A DNA stretch of 64,000 bases from Mesorhizobium erdmanii USDA 3471 (GTDB lineage Bacteria; Pseudomonadota; Alphaproteobacteria; Rhizobiales; Rhizobiaceae), in NCBI RefSeq assembly GCF_000472705.1, contig NZ_AXAE01000020.1:62001-126000 (forward strand), read 5' to 3'. Positions 51,533-61,790 of this stretch are shown here, one piece after another; the first letter of the stretch is position 1; every line of letters starts with the position of its first letter. A program made the translations under genes and the position numbers. The notes beneath the pieces are model-generated. The model was not told the DNA's origin and did no database searches. It worked only from the letters and a program-made list of their open reading frames with translations.

Positions 51533-54500
51533 ATGGCGGAAGCGGACGAAGCAATCGGCGCGCGCGGCAAGCGTGGACCCGGCAGGGCGGTGCATCGCGA
51601 CGATGCGCCATCATGCGCGGACAGGGATTCGACCGATGCGCTTCGCCAATTGGTCGAGGCCGGCTCGGACTGGACATGGGAGACCGACGCCGAACTGCGC
51701 TTTTCCTGGCTTTCGCAAAACTACCAGGCTGCGACGGGCATCAATCCGGCAGACGTGCTTGGCCGGTTTCGCTTCGATTTCCTCCATCAGGTCCTGAAGG
51801 GCAACCACAGCGCGGCAGCGCATCTGGAGGATCTGCAGGCGCGCCGGCCCTTCCGCGACTTCGTCTACGAACTGAAGGGAGGCCGCGCCGACTGCCGCTG
51901 GGTGCTGACGTCAGGCTTCCCACGGTTTGACGGCGACGGAGAGTTCGCCGGCTATCGCGGCATCGGCCGCGATGTCACGGCGCTGGTCAGCGCCTTCGAG
52001 ACCGTGGAGCCGAGCCCGTTGTCGGGCAGTGAACCCGACCGGCATCTTGCCGATCTCGAACGGACCATGGACGCCATGCACATGGGCGTCGTGCTTCTCG
52101 ACGCCAGGCTCGACACGCTGATCGTCAACAAGGCCTATCGCGACCTGTCCAGTATTCCGGATGGTGCCGTGACCGTCGGCGCTCCGTTCAGCCAATTGAT
52201 GGAACTCAACCGCCACAATGGCATCTATGGCGACATCGACGAACAGCAGTGGCAGCGCTACCTCGCCACCCGGTTGGAAGAGATTCGCGCCGGCTCCGTC
52301 GCGCCCCGCGAATTTGTCCATGCCAGCGGCAGGACGATGATGTTCTCGGTGACGGCGCTGTCGGGGGGCAGGCGGCTATTGACCTACTATGAAGTCACCG
52401 AACTCAAGCGCCGCGATGCCGAGATCGAAAGCGCCAACGCCAAAATCGCCGAGACCTTCGTCAATCTCCGCACCATGGTCGATCAGATGCCGATCGGCGT
52501 TCTCGTCCTCGATGCCGATATGCGCGCCGAAGTCATCAATCGGGCCTTCTATGATTTCTGGAGGATCGATCCGAGCCGTGCCGGGATCGGCTCGCCCTTC
52601 CGCGAGCTGATGGAAGCCAGCCGTACCATCGACCCTTACGGCGCCGATGAAATTGCCTGGCAACGTCACAGCGCAGAGCGCGAAGCCGAGATCAGGACCG
52701 GCATCGCCGGCTCCAGGCAATTGCCGCACAATGATGGGCGCACGCTCGTCGCGTCGCTGGCACCGCTACCCGGCGGCAAGCGGCTCGTCTCCTACGTCGA
52801 CGTTACCGACATGAAGGGCCGCGAGACCGAAGCGCAGGACGCGCGCAGGCACCTGGCCAGCGTGCTGGAATCGCTGCCGGCCGGCGTCATCATCTACGAC
52901 CGCGACGACAAGTTCGTCTTCGCCAACCTCAAGCTGCAGGACTCGCTGCCGGCGCTGAAGCCCTTCTGGCAGCCTGGCCGCAGCTTCCGCGAGGCGCTGG
53001 AATTCGGCCGTTCGGTCGGCTATTTCCGCTCCAGCGGCGATAGCGGGATGGACAGGCTGTACGAGACCGAACCCGAACGCTGGCTCGACAGCATGCTGGC
53101 GCGCTACCGGCTGCCAAATTCTTCCTACGAGCGCCTCAACGCCGATGGACGCTGGTACCAGGTCTACGACATGCGCACCGATGACGGCACGTTCATCGGT
53201 GTGCGCGTCGACATAACCGAAATCAAGAGCCGCGAGGCGGCGCTGCGCGATTCGATGCGCCAGATCGATCTGTTCCGGCATGTCATGGACGAGTTGCCGG
53301 TGGCGGCCTTCATCAAGGCGCAGGATTTAAGCATCGAATTCGTCAACAAGGCCTGGTGCGCCATTACGGGCCTTGCCAAGGCAGACGTCATCGGCCGGAC
53401 CGACCGTCAGCTGTTCGGCGCCGAGGAAGCGGACGGCTTCAGCCATGACGACAGCGATGTCGTGGTGACCGGCGCCGTGCGCGAGGTCGAGGAGTCCGTC
53501 ACCCATCGCGACGGCACGGTGCGGCAGTTGATGACGCGCAAGAGCCGCCTGGCGGCGACGGATGGCTCCGTGCATCTGGTCGGATCCAGCACCGACATCA
53601 CCGAGGTCAAGGCGCGCGAGCGGGCTCTGGAAGAGAGCATGCGCGAGAACGAGGTGTTCCGCAGCCTGATCGACAATGTCCCGGTGTCGATCTACGCCAA
53701 GCGCTCCGATCTACGGCAGTTCTACGTCAACAAGGGTTGGTGCGACCTCACCGGATTCAGCAAGCAGGAGGCGATCGGCAAGACCGACGTCGAGATCTTC
53801 GGCCCGGATGGCGAAGCTTTCGTCGCCGGCGATCTGGCCGTCCTGCGCACCGGCGAGACCCAGGAGATCGAGGAGACCGTACAGCTTGCCGACGGCAGCG
53901 TCAGGCATCAATTCGCGCGCAAGGGCGCGATGATCGCCTCGGACGGCTCGCTCTACCTGATCGGATCGACCACCGACATTACGGAACTGAAGATGCGCGA
54001 GGCCGAACTCAGCGAGGCGCGCCAGCGCGCCGTGCTGGCCGACCGCGCCAAGTCGGAATTCCTCGCCAATATGAGCCATGAGATCCGCACGCCGATGAAC
54101 GGTGTGCTCGGCATGGCGGAACTCCTGGCGAAGTCCAATCTCGATCCCAAGCAGAAGACGTTCACCGACATCATCGTCAAATCGGGCAACGCGCTGCTGA
54201 CCATCATCAACGACATCCTCGATTTCTCCAAGATCGACGCCGGCCAGATGGTGCTCGATCCGGCGCCCTTCAATCTTGCCGAGGCGATCGAGGACGTGGC
54301 GACACTGGTGTCGACACGGGCCAAGGAAAAGGATCTCGAGCTCATCGTGCGCGTCGAGCCGAGGCTCGAAAGCCTGTTTGTCGGCGATGTCGGCCGCATC
54401 CGGCAGATCGTAACCAACCTCCTCGGCAATGCGGTCAAGTTCACGGACGAGGGCCATGTGCTGGTCGACGTGACCGGCGAGAGGGTCCCGACCGGAACCA

Positions 54501-55708
54501 GGCTGACGATCTCGGTCACCGACACCGGGATCGGCATTCCCGAGGAAAAACTGAAACTGGTGTTCGAAAAATTCAGTCAGGTCGACACTTCTTCGACCCG
54601 GCGGCACGAAGGCACCGGGCTCGGCCTTGCCATCACCTCGCGGCTGGTCGAACTGATGGGCGGCACCATCGGTGTCGAGAGCGCCGAGGGCAAGGGCTCG
54701 ACCTTTTGGTTCACCGTGACGCTGCCCGGGGCCGGACAGCAGAACGGGCAGCGCATCATGCCGGTGGACGTGACGGGCGCCCGCGTGCTGATCGTCGACG
54801 ACAATGCAGTCAACCGGGCCATCCTGACCGAGCAGATGACCTCGTGGACGTTCGATTCCTGCGCGGCCGAAAGCGGCGCCGAGGGCCTCAAGGTGCTGAT
54901 CGCGGCCGCCGCCTATGGTGTGCCGGTCGATTGCGTCGTGCTCGACTACCAGATGCCCGAGATGAGCGGCGCGGAAATGGCGCGCATCGTGCGCAACACC
55001 GAAGGCCTCACCGACACGCCGATCATCATGCTGACCTCGGTCGACCAGTCGCTCGCCAATACCAGCTACCGCGATCTCGGCATCGATGCCCAGCTGATCA
55101 AACCGGCGCGCTCCTCCGTGCTCCTGGAAACGCTGGTCGCGACCATCCAGCGCCACCGCCACACTACGGGTGACCATGCCGCGCAGTATGCTGTAGCCGA
55201 AGGGTTTGGTGCTCCCCAGCGGCCGCCGCTGGCGCCGTCCGAGCAACGCGCGCAATTGCAGCCGCCGCCGGTTCGCCCGAGGCTCCCGGGCACTGGCGGT
55301 GATGGATACAGGCTGGATATCCTCGTGGCCGAGGACAATGAGGTGAACCAGATGGTCTTCACCCAGATCCTCGGCGAGACCGGCTACGGTTTCGAGATTG
55401 TCGGCAATGGCCGCAAGGCGCTCGACGCCTTCGGCAAGCTCAATCCGTGCATGATCCTGATGGACGTCTCGATGCCGGAGATGAGCGGGCTCGAGGCAAC
55501 CGCCGCGATCCGCCGGCTGGAGCAGGAAACCGGGACGCATGTCCCCATCGTCGGCGTCACCGCGCATGCGCTCAAGGGCGACCGCGAACGCTGCCTGGAG
55601 GCGGGCATGGACGACTATCTGCCCAAGCCGATCAGCCCCAGGGCCTTGCTGGAGAAAGTCGAGCGGTGGCTCGGCGCGGGCCGTCAGGTCCAGCGCAACG
55701 CGGGATAG
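51533..55708 (+). CDS. cytosolic hybrid histidine kinase with six PAS domains
   Basis: A 1391-residue sensor kinase without membrane spans. Six PAS-type modules fill residues ~30-820 (for example SDWTWETDAELRFSWLSQNY, NVPVSIYAKRSDLRQFYVNKGWCDLTGFSKQEAIGKTD), each ending in a (D/E)(V/I)T(E/D) joint such as TDITEVKARERALEES. HisKA carries H849 ([12 protein letters not shown]), then HATPase ([27 protein letters not shown]). Two receivers follow with D1138 (CVVLDYQMPE) and D1311 ([10 protein letters not shown]). Very close to the kinase at 12231-14591 from HisKA onward. It stands just upstream of the pst operon where phoR is found in relatives. Confidence 0.93.
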   Translation: MAEADEAIGARGKRGPGRAVHRDDAPSCADRDSTDALRQLVEAGSDWTWETDAELRFSWLSQNYQAATGINPADVLGRFRFDFLHQVLKGNHSAAAHLEDLQARRPFRDFVYELKGGRADCRWVLTSGFPRFDGDGEFAGYRGIGRDVTALVSAFETVEPSPLSGSEPDRHLADLERTMDAMHMGVVLLDARLDTLIVNKAYRDLSSIPDGAVTVGAPFSQLMELNRHNGIYGDIDEQQWQRYLATRLEEIRAGSVAPREFVHASGRTMMFSVTALSGGRRLLTYYEVTELKRRDAEIESANAKIAETFVNLRTMVDQMPIGVLVLDADMRAEVINRAFYDFWRIDPSRAGIGSPFRELMEASRTIDPYGADEIAWQRHSAEREAEIRTGIAGSRQLPHNDGRTLVASLAPLPGGKRLVSYVDVTDMKGRETEAQDARRHLASVLESLPAGVIIYDRDDKFVFANLKLQDSLPALKPFWQPGRSFREALEFGRSVGYFRSSGDSGMDRLYETEPERWLDSMLARYRLPNSSYERLNADGRWYQVYDMRTDDGTFIGVRVDITEIKSREAALRDSMRQIDLFRHVMDELPVAAFIKAQDLSIEFVNKAWCAITGLAKADVIGRTDRQLFGAEEADGFSHDDSDVVVTGAVREVEESVTHRDGTVRQLMTRKSRLAATDGSVHLVGSSTDITEVKARERALEESMRENEVFRSLIDNVPVSIYAKRSDLRQFYVNKGWCDLTGFSKQEAIGKTDVEIFGPDGEAFVAGDLAVLRTGETQEIEETVQLADGSVRHQFARKGAMIASDGSLYLIGSTTDITELKMREAELSEARQRAVLADRAKSEFLANMSHEIRTPMNGVLGMAELLAKSNLDPKQKTFTDIIVKSGNALLTIINDILDFSKIDAGQMVLDPAPFNLAEAIEDVATLVSTRAKEKDLELIVRVEPRLESLFVGDVGRIRQIVTNLLGNAVKFTDEGHVLVDVTGERVPTGTRLTISVTDTGIGIPEEKLKLVFEKFSQVDTSSTRRHEGTGLGLAITSRLVELMGGTIGVESAEGKGSTFWFTVTLPGAGQQNGQRIMPVDVTGARVLIVDDNAVNRAILTEQMTSWTFDSCAAESGAEGLKVLIAAAAYGVPVDCVVLDYQMPEMSGAEMARIVRNTEGLTDTPIIMLTSVDQSLANTSYRDLGIDAQLIKPARSSVLLETLVATIQRHRHTTGDHAAQYAVAEGFGAPQRPPLAPSEQRAQLQPPPVRPRLPGTGGDGYRLDILVAEDNEVNQMVFTQILGETGYGFEIVGNGRKALDAFGKLNPCMILMDVSMPEMSGLEATAAIRRLEQETGTHVPIVGVTAHALKGDRERCLEAGMDDYLPKPISPRALLEKVERWLGAGRQVQRNAG

Positions 55709-55793
55709 CACCGCGTCGGCGGGTTCCAAGCATCGGAAACGGCAAGCCGAGGGAATCAATCGCGGATTCGCTGCTATCCCTGCGTGCAATGCC

Positions 55794-55813
55794 TATGGTG
55801 CGATCGCACCATA
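55794..55813. repeat. 20-bp perfect palindrome in the pst upstream region
   Basis: The sequence of half-site TATGGTGCGA followed by TCGCACCATA is an exact 20-bp palindrome with no loop. No U-run follows, so it is not a terminator. It could be a dimeric operator. The rest of 55709-56241 contains the Pho box at 56135 and short hairpins (CCGCCACTGGTGGCGG) but no gene I can support. Confidence 0.65.
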
Positions 55814-56134
55814 CCAAAGGCTGTGCCGAGCCGGGACAATGGCAAAATCGAATTCCGCCCTTGCAGTTACGGGCGGGAGCAGCGACCGCCAGTACGGAAC
55901 AGCGTCAACCTACCCCAACGGACCTGTTTTTGGCGACGGCCCGGCCATGACACGCTCTGGCCTTGAGCAACGCACTCCCGCCCGGATTTTATTTACCGGA
56001 GGCAGCCGCCGTCGCACCCGACGGCGGCCGTGCCTTGCGGACTGCTCAACTCACTGATTCAGAGGGTAAACCGGAACGCCGCCACTGGTGGCGGTCGCTG
56101 TCACCTTTGGAGGCGCCGGCAACACGTTACCGGG

Positions 56135-56163
56135 CTGACATGAAACTGTCATGCGACTGTTAT
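56135..56163 (+). promoter_or_regulatory. triple Pho box (PhoB binding site) upstream of pstS
   Basis: Three direct 7-mers at an 11-bp period: CTGACAT (56135-56141), CTGTCAT (56146-56152), CTGTTAT (56157-56163), separated by 4 bases. The first two match the Pho box closely. They lie 79-107 bp upstream of the pstS start, so PhoB (encoded at the operon's end) should activate the operon. Confidence 0.92.
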
Positions 56164-56241
56164 AATCGAACGCTATTGGCCTCAGCGGGCGCTGCTTAGG
56201 AATGGCGCCGAGAGACCATCTTCCGAACAGGAGCAGGCCAC

Positions 56242-57297
56242 ATGAGACATTTTATCCGCTCGGCGGCCGTTGCGATCGCAATGGCTACAGCGTCTACCTT
56301 CACCCTTTCCGCAGCCATCGCAGCTGACCTTTCCGGCGCCGGCTCGACCTTCATCTATCCGGTGTTCGCCAAATGGGCCGACACCTACAAGAAAGACACC
56401 GGCATCGGCCTCAACTACCAGTCGATCGGCTCGGGCGGCGGCATCAAGCAGGTCATCGCCAAGACCGTGACCTTCGGCGCCACCGACAAGCCGATGTCCG
56501 ACGCCGATCTGGAAAAGAACGGCCTCGTGCAGTTCCCGATGGTGATGGGCGGCATCGTGCCGATCGTCAACCTCACCGGCGTCAAGCCGGGCGAACTGGT
56601 CCTCGACGGCAAGACGCTTGCCCAGATCTATCTCGGCGCCATCACCACCTGGGACGACGCCGCGATCAAGGCGCTGAACCCCAGCCTCACCCTGCCGTCG
56701 ACGGCCATTGCCGTCGTGCATCGTTCGGACGGCTCGGGCACCACCTTCAACTTCACCGACTACCTGGTGAAGCTCTCGCCCGACTGGAAGGACAAGGTCG
56801 GTTCGGACACCGCCGTCGAATGGCCGACGGGCGTCGGCGCCAAGGGCTCGGAAGGCGTCGCCAACACCGTCAAGCAGACGGATGGCGGCATCGGCTACGT
56901 CGAGTACGCCTATGCCAAGCAGAACAACCTGTCCTACTCCAAGCTGGTGAATGCTGCCGGCAAGGTCGTCGAGCCGTCGCTTGAATCCTTCGGCGCCGCC
57001 GCTTCGAACGCCGACTTCAAGACTGCCAAGAACTTCAACGTCATCATCACCAACGAGCCCGGCGACACCACCTGGCCGATCGCCGCCTCGACCTGGGTTC
57101 TGATCCACAAGGCTCCGAATGATGCCGCCGCGACCGGCGAAGCCCTGAAGTTCTTCGCCTGGGCCTACAAGGACGGCAAGGAAACCGCCAAGGCGCTCGA
57201 CTATGTCTCGATCCCCGACAGCGTCGTCGACCTGATCAAGGCTTCGTGGAAGGCCGACATCCAGGCCGACGGCAAGCCCGTCTACGCCGGCGAGTAA
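56242..57297 (+). CDS. pstS: phosphate ABC transporter substrate-binding protein PstS
   Basis: A 351-residue periplasmic phosphate-binding protein with a Sec signal ([34 protein letters not shown], cleavage after AIAA). The phosphate site shows in [46 protein letters not shown] and [11 protein letters not shown]. High-affinity phosphate capture under starvation. A stem-loop follows at 57307-57334. Confidence 0.98.
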   Translation: MRHFIRSAAVAIAMATASTFTLSAAIAADLSGAGSTFIYPVFAKWADTYKKDTGIGLNYQSIGSGGGIKQVIAKTVTFGATDKPMSDADLEKNGLVQFPMVMGGIVPIVNLTGVKPGELVLDGKTLAQIYLGAITTWDDAAIKALNPSLTLPSTAIAVVHRSDGSGTTFNFTDYLVKLSPDWKDKVGSDTAVEWPTGVGAKGSEGVANTVKQTDGGIGYVEYAYAKQNNLSYSKLVNAAGKVVEPSLESFGAAASNADFKTAKNFNVIITNEPGDTTWPIAASTWVLIHKAPNDAAATGEALKFFAWAYKDGKETAKALDYVSIPDSVVDLIKASWKADIQADGKPVYAGE

Positions 57298-57306
57298 TAT
57301 CTCTTG

Positions 57307-57334
57307 AAGGAGCGCCGCGCCCGCGGCGCTCCTT
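57307..57334 (+). terminator. attenuating hairpin between pstS and pstC
   Basis: AAGGAGCGCCGCG (57307-57319) and CGCGGCGCTCCTT (57322-57334) are perfect 13-bp arms around CC, then TTCTC. It should let pstS be made in excess of the permease genes. Confidence 0.8.
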
Positions 57335-57365
57335 TTCTCATCAACTTGAAAGAGCCGAGCTTGAC

Positions 57366-58349
57366 ATGAGCGCTGTCCAGGAAGCCTTGCCAGCCGCCAG
57401 AAATTCGCGCGATGCCACCGTTCGACGGTTCGCGCTGACCGACTCGATCTTCCACGCGACGACCCGGGCGGCCGCCATATTGGTGCTGGTCCTGCTTGGC
57501 GGTGTTGCGATCTCGCTGTTTGCCGGTTCCTGGCAAGCCCTGTCGACCTTCGGCTTTTCCTTCCTGACCACCCAGAGCTGGAACCCGGTGACAGAGAAGT
57601 TCGGTGCGCTGGCGCCGATCTACGGCACCATCATCACCTCGGCGATCGCGATCCTGATCGCCGTGCCGCTCGGCATCGGCATCGCCATCTTCCTCACCGA
57701 GCTTTGCCCGCGCCCGCTGCGGCGGCCGATCGGCATGGCGGTTGAACTGCTCGCCGGCATCCCATCGATCATCTACGGCATCTGGGGCCTGTTCGTGCTG
57801 GCGCCGTTCCTGCAGACGACCATTCAGCCCTTCATCATCAGCGTGTTCCATGGCATTCCGGGCCTCAACGGCCTGTTCGCCGGCCCGCCCTATGGCATCG
57901 GCCTGCTGACCTCGGCGATGATCCTGGCCATCATGATCCTGCCTTTCATCACCTCGATCACCAAGGACGTCTTCGACACGGTGCCGTCGGTGCTGAAGGA
58001 ATCGGCCTATGGCATCGGCTGCACGACCTGGGAAGTCACGCGCCGGGTCGTCATTCCCTACACGCGCATCGGCATCATGGGCGGCGTCATGCTGGCGCTC
58101 GGCCGCGCGCTCGGTGAAACAATGGCGGTGACGTTCGTCATCGGCAACGCGCACCGCATTTCGACGTCGCTGTTTGCGCCGGCAACGACCATCTCGGCGA
58201 CCATCGCCAACGAATTCACCGAAGCGGTCGGCGACCTCTACACCTCCTCGCTGGTGGCGCTCGGCCTGATCCTGTTCGTCATCACTTTCCTGATCCTTGC
58301 CATCGCCCGCTACATGCTGATGCGCATCGATGCCCGTACCGGAGCCTGA
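57366..58349 (+). CDS. pstC: phosphate ABC transporter permease PstC
   Basis: A 327-residue permease from ATG 57366 (MSAVQEALPAARNSRDATVRRFALTDSIFHATTRAAAILVLVLLGGVAISLFAGSW). About six spans; the coupling loop is TVPSVLKESAYGIGCTTWEVTRRVVIP. PstC pairs with PstA as the inner-membrane channel. Its stop is 3 bp before pstA. Confidence 0.96.
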   Translation: MSAVQEALPAARNSRDATVRRFALTDSIFHATTRAAAILVLVLLGGVAISLFAGSWQALSTFGFSFLTTQSWNPVTEKFGALAPIYGTIITSAIAILIAVPLGIGIAIFLTELCPRPLRRPIGMAVELLAGIPSIIYGIWGLFVLAPFLQTTIQPFIISVFHGIPGLNGLFAGPPYGIGLLTSAMILAIMILPFITSITKDVFDTVPSVLKESAYGIGCTTWEVTRRVVIPYTRIGIMGGVMLALGRALGETMAVTFVIGNAHRISTSLFAPATTISATIANEFTEAVGDLYTSSLVALGLILFVITFLILAIARYMLMRIDARTGA

Positions 58350-58352
58350 CCG

Positions 58353-59204
58353 ATGTCGACAGCCGCATCGCTTCACCAGAGACGCAAGCGCAAGAATGGC
58401 GTGATGATGACGCTGTGCGTTGCCGCCGCCGGCATCGGGCTCGCCTGGCTGGCGCTGATCCTCGGCGCCCTGCTGTACAAGGGCCTTTCAGGTGTCAATC
58501 TTGCGGTCTTCACTGAAATGACGCCGCCGCCCGGCGATGCCGGCGGCCTGCTCAACGCCATCTACGGCAGTATCGTGATGACCATTATCGGCATCATCGT
58601 CGGCACGCCGATCGGTGTGCTGGCCGGCACCTACATGGCTGAGTACGGGCGTTTCTCGAAGCTCACCACCGTGGTGCGCTTCATCAACGACATCCTGCTG
58701 TCGGCGCCGTCGATCATCATCGGCCTGTTCGTCTATGAGCTGATGGTGCGGCCGATGGGACATTTCTCGGCGATCGCCGGCGCCGTCGCGCTGGCGATCC
58801 TGGTTATCCCCGTCGTGGTGCGCACCACCGAAGACATGCTCAACCTGGTGCCGAACGCCTTGCGCGAAGCCGGCACCGCGATTGGCGCGCCGCGCTGGGT
58901 GGTCATCCGTTCGGTCGCCTACCGCGCCGCGATGTCGGGCATCGTCACCGGCATATTGCTGGCCATCGCCCGCATCTCGGGCGAGACCGCACCGCTGCTT
59001 TTCACGGCGCTGAACAACCAGTTCTGGTCGAGCAATCTCAACGCGCCGATGGCCAGCCTGCCGGTCACCATCTTCCAGTTCGCTCTCAGCCCCTATGAGG
59101 AATGGCAGCAACTGGCCTGGACCGGCGCACTCATAATCACATTGACGGTTCTCGCGCTCAGCATCTTCGCGCGCAGCCTGACCGGACGCAGAGAGGACAA
59201 ATGA
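58353..59204 (+). CDS. pstA: phosphate ABC transporter permease PstA
   Basis: A 283-residue permease with six spans; the coupling loop is [34 protein letters not shown] and the [17 protein letters not shown] block is typical of PstA. Overlaps pstB by 4 bp (ATGA). Confidence 0.97.
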   Translation: MSTAASLHQRRKRKNGVMMTLCVAAAGIGLAWLALILGALLYKGLSGVNLAVFTEMTPPPGDAGGLLNAIYGSIVMTIIGIIVGTPIGVLAGTYMAEYGRFSKLTTVVRFINDILLSAPSIIIGLFVYELMVRPMGHFSAIAGAVALAILVIPVVVRTTEDMLNLVPNALREAGTAIGAPRWVVIRSVAYRAAMSGIVTGILLAIARISGETAPLLFTALNNQFWSSNLNAPMASLPVTIFQFALSPYEEWQQLAWTGALIITLTVLALSIFARSLTGRREDK

Positions 59205-60004
59205 GCCAGATGTTGTCTCCAGACATGACGATCGCCGCCGAGGCGGTGGCCAAGGCCAAGATCGAGGTCAAGAACCTCAACTTCTACTATGGCCAGTCGA
59301 AGGCCCTGAAGGACATCACGCTATCGCTCCCCGAGCGCAGCGTCACCGCCTTCATCGGGCCTTCGGGCTGCGGAAAGTCGACGCTGCTGCGCGTCTTCAA
59401 CCGCATCTACGAGCTCTATCCCAAGCAGACGGCCGAAGGCCAGGTGCTGCTCGACGGCCAGAACGTTCTCGATCGTTCGCAGGACCTCAACCTGCTGCGT
59501 ACCAAGATCGGAATGGTGTTCCAGAAGCCGACACCGTTCCCGATGTCGATCTATGAGAACATCGCTTTTGGCGTCAGGCTCTACGAGAAGATCAGCAAGG
59601 CCGAGATGGATGGCCGTGTCGAGCAGGCGCTGAAGCGCGCGGCACTGTGGACCGAGGTCAAGGACAAGCTCAACGCCAGCGGCCTCAGCCTGTCGGGCGG
59701 CCAGCAGCAGCGGCTGTGCATCGCCCGTACCGTGGCGGTGAAGCCGGAAGTCATCCTGCTCGACGAGCCGGCCTCGGCACTCGATCCGCTGTCGACCGCC
59801 AAGATCGAGGAACTGATCGACGAGTTGCAGGCCGACTACACGATCGTCATCGTCACCCACAACATGCAGCAGGCGGCGCGGGTCTCGAAGCAGACCGCCT
59901 TCATGTATCTGGGCGAGCTGGTCGAGTTCGACAAAACCGAGAAGATCTTCACGTCGCCTCGCGAGAAGCGCACGCAAGACTACATCACCGGCCGCTTCGG
60001 CTGA
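59201..60004 (+). CDS. pstB: phosphate ABC transporter ATP-binding protein PstB
   Basis: A 267-residue ATPase: Walker [12 protein letters not shown] (K59), signature [17 protein letters not shown], Walker [25 protein letters not shown]-loop [15 protein letters not shown]. Drives uptake by PstCA. Confidence 0.98.
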   Translation: MSQMLSPDMTIAAEAVAKAKIEVKNLNFYYGQSKALKDITLSLPERSVTAFIGPSGCGKSTLLRVFNRIYELYPKQTAEGQVLLDGQNVLDRSQDLNLLRTKIGMVFQKPTPFPMSIYENIAFGVRLYEKISKAEMDGRVEQALKRAALWTEVKDKLNASGLSLSGGQQQRLCIARTVAVKPEVILLDEPASALDPLSTAKIEELIDELQADYTIVIVTHNMQQAARVSKQTAFMYLGELVEFDKTEKIFTSPREKRTQDYITGRFG

Positions 60005-60029
60005 TCGCACGCATACGAGGACCAGAATC

Positions 60030-60737
60030 ATGGCCGAACACACGGTTGCAGCCTTCGACGAGGATCTCGGACAGATCAGCAGGCTGATCAGCGACATGGG
60101 CGACCTCGCCGGCTCGATGGTCGGCGGCGCCACCAAGGCGCTGCTGAATTCCGACAATGCTCTCGCACAGCGCGTGGTCTCCGACGACGCCATCATGGAC
60201 GCGCGCCAGCGCGAACTCGACGACCGCGCCATCACGCTGATCGCCAAGCGCCAGCCGATGGCCGACGATCTGCGCCATGTCGTCGGCTCGATCCGCATGG
60301 CCGGCGACCTCGAGCGCATCGGCGACCTTGCCAAGAACATCGCCAAGCGCGTCGGCACCGTTGGCCTCAGCGCCACGCCGCGCGACCTGTCGCATTCCAT
60401 CGACGCCATGGCGCAGCTGGTGCTGATCCAGGTGCAGGGCGTGATCGAGGAGTATGCGGCGCGCGATGCCGCCGCACTGGCGAAGCTGCGCGCCGACGAT
60501 GAGCGCATCGACGTCAAATATACCTCGGTCTTCCGCGAATTGCTGACCTACATGATGGAGGATCCGCGCAACATCACGGCTTGCACGCATCTGTTGTTCT
60601 GCGCCAAGAATCTCGAACGCATCGGCGATCACGTGACCAACATCGCCGAGAACGCATATTACGTGCTGACCGGCACGCAGCTGCCCGCCAATCGTCCCAA
60701 GCAGGACGAAACGGCGATGTCGGCGCCGGCGGCCTGA
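60030..60737 (+). CDS. phoU: phosphate signalling protein PhoU
   Basis: A 235-residue PhoU with two PhoU repeats, each with a metal-binding ExxxD motif (e.g. VGSIRMAGDLERIGDLAKNIAKR and LLFCAKNLERIGDHVTNIAENA). It mediates Pst-dependent inhibition of the Pho sensor. The family B repeat lies between its stop and phoB. Confidence 0.97.
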   Translation: MAEHTVAAFDEDLGQISRLISDMGDLAGSMVGGATKALLNSDNALAQRVVSDDAIMDARQRELDDRAITLIAKRQPMADDLRHVVGSIRMAGDLERIGDLAKNIAKRVGTVGLSATPRDLSHSIDAMAQLVLIQVQGVIEEYAARDAAALAKLRADDERIDVKYTSVFRELLTYMMEDPRNITACTHLLFCAKNLERIGDHVTNIAENAYYVLTGTQLPANRPKQDETAMSAPAA

Positions 60738-60742
60738 ACGCT

Positions 60743-60841
60743 AGAGCGGCTCATCGTTTCGTGGAAACGCCGAACCGCTCTATCTCTTTGTTTCACGCAT
60801 TTCCGGACGGAAAACCGCTACACACTTTTCCTGGAATTGCT
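60743..60841. repeat. interspersed palindromic repeat, family B copy 2
   Basis: TAGAGCGG against CCGCTCTA (60743-60783), with an internal CGTTTC/GAAACG stem, and a second unit opening GCATTTCCGG and closing CCTGGAATTGC (60797-60841). It sits between phoU and phoB, inside the operon, where it would form a stable RNA hairpin. Confidence 0.85.
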
Positions 60842-60858
60842 TTGGAGGTGACCAGTCG

Positions 60859-61548
60859 ATGATCGCGCCACGCATCATGGTGGTGGAGGACGAGGAGCCG
60901 CTGGGGGTGCTGCTCCGCTACAATCTTGAATCCGAAGGCTATCAGGTCGAGGTGGTGCCGCGCGGCGACGAAGCCGAAATCCGCCTGCAGGAGAACGTGC
61001 CCGACCTTCTGGTGCTCGACTGGATGGTGCCGGCGGTGTCCGGCATCGAACTCTGCCGGCGCCTGCGGATGCGGCCCGAGACCGAGCGGCTTCCGATCAT
61101 CATGTTGACGGCGCGTGGCGAGGAAAGCGACCGCGTGCGCGGCCTTTCCACCGGCGCCGACGACTATCTGGTCAAGCCGTTCTCGACGCCGGAATTCATG
61201 GCCAGAGTCAAGGCGCTGCTGCGCCGCGCCAAGCCGGAAGTTCTGTCCAGCGTGCTCAAGGTCGGCGACATCGTGCTCGACCGCGAATCGCACCGGGTCT
61301 ATCGCAAGAAGAGCGAGATCCGGCTCGGGCCGACCGAGTTCCGTCTGCTCGAATTCATGATGCGCCATCCCGGCCGCGTGTTCTCCCGCAGCCAACTGCT
61401 CGACAATGTCTGGGGCGAGACGATCTATATCGACGAGCGCACCGTCGACGTGCATGTCGGGCGCCTGCGCAAGGCTGTCAACAATGGCCGTATGCCGGAC
61501 GTCATCCGCACCATTCGCGGCGCCGGGTATGCGATCAGGGAAGATTGA
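60859..61548 (+). CDS. phoB: phosphate regulon response regulator PhoB
   Basis: A 229-residue OmpR-family regulator: receiver with D54 (LLVLDWMVP), and Thr in LTARGEESD, K in YLVKPFS; DNA-binding winged helix (GPTEFRLLEFMMRHPGRVFSRSQLLDNVWGETIYIDERTVDVHVGRLRKAVN). Activates Pho-box genes. Immediately preceded by the family B repeat, so its mRNA level may be uncoupled from phoU. No phoR follows. Confidence 0.97.
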   Translation: MIAPRIMVVEDEEPLGVLLRYNLESEGYQVEVVPRGDEAEIRLQENVPDLLVLDWMVPAVSGIELCRRLRMRPETERLPIIMLTARGEESDRVRGLSTGADDYLVKPFSTPEFMARVKALLRRAKPEVLSSVLKVGDIVLDRESHRVYRKKSEIRLGPTEFRLLEFMMRHPGRVFSRSQLLDNVWGETIYIDERTVDVHVGRLRKAVNNGRMPDVIRTIRGAGYAIRED

Positions 61549-61560
61549 CTGCTGACGGTT

Positions 61561-61790
61561 TTGATGGGCCGAGGTGCCCAACGCTTCGTCATCCACGGGC
61601 GGAGCGGGCGCGAAGCGGACGCGCAGACCCGAGGATCCATGCCGCGACTTTGACGTGTTGCCACTGCGCAGAATTCTGCACCGCCGCGTCCCTCGGTCGA
61701 CGTAACGGAATGGATCCTTGGGTCTTCGCGACGGAGCTTCGCTCCTGCTTCGCCCAAGGATGACGACATCCGGGAAGCTGCGGCCAATCT
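61561..61790. repeat. interspersed palindromic repeat, family A copy 2
   Basis: Arms GTCATCCACGGGC (61588-61600) and GCCCAAGGATGAC (61752-61764), with inner CAGACCCGAGGATCCATGCC and its partner ATGGATCCTTGGGTCTTCGC. Diverged copy of the unit at 8255-8484. It lies between phoB and the ROK gene. Open frames across it on both strands are by-products. Confidence 0.85.
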
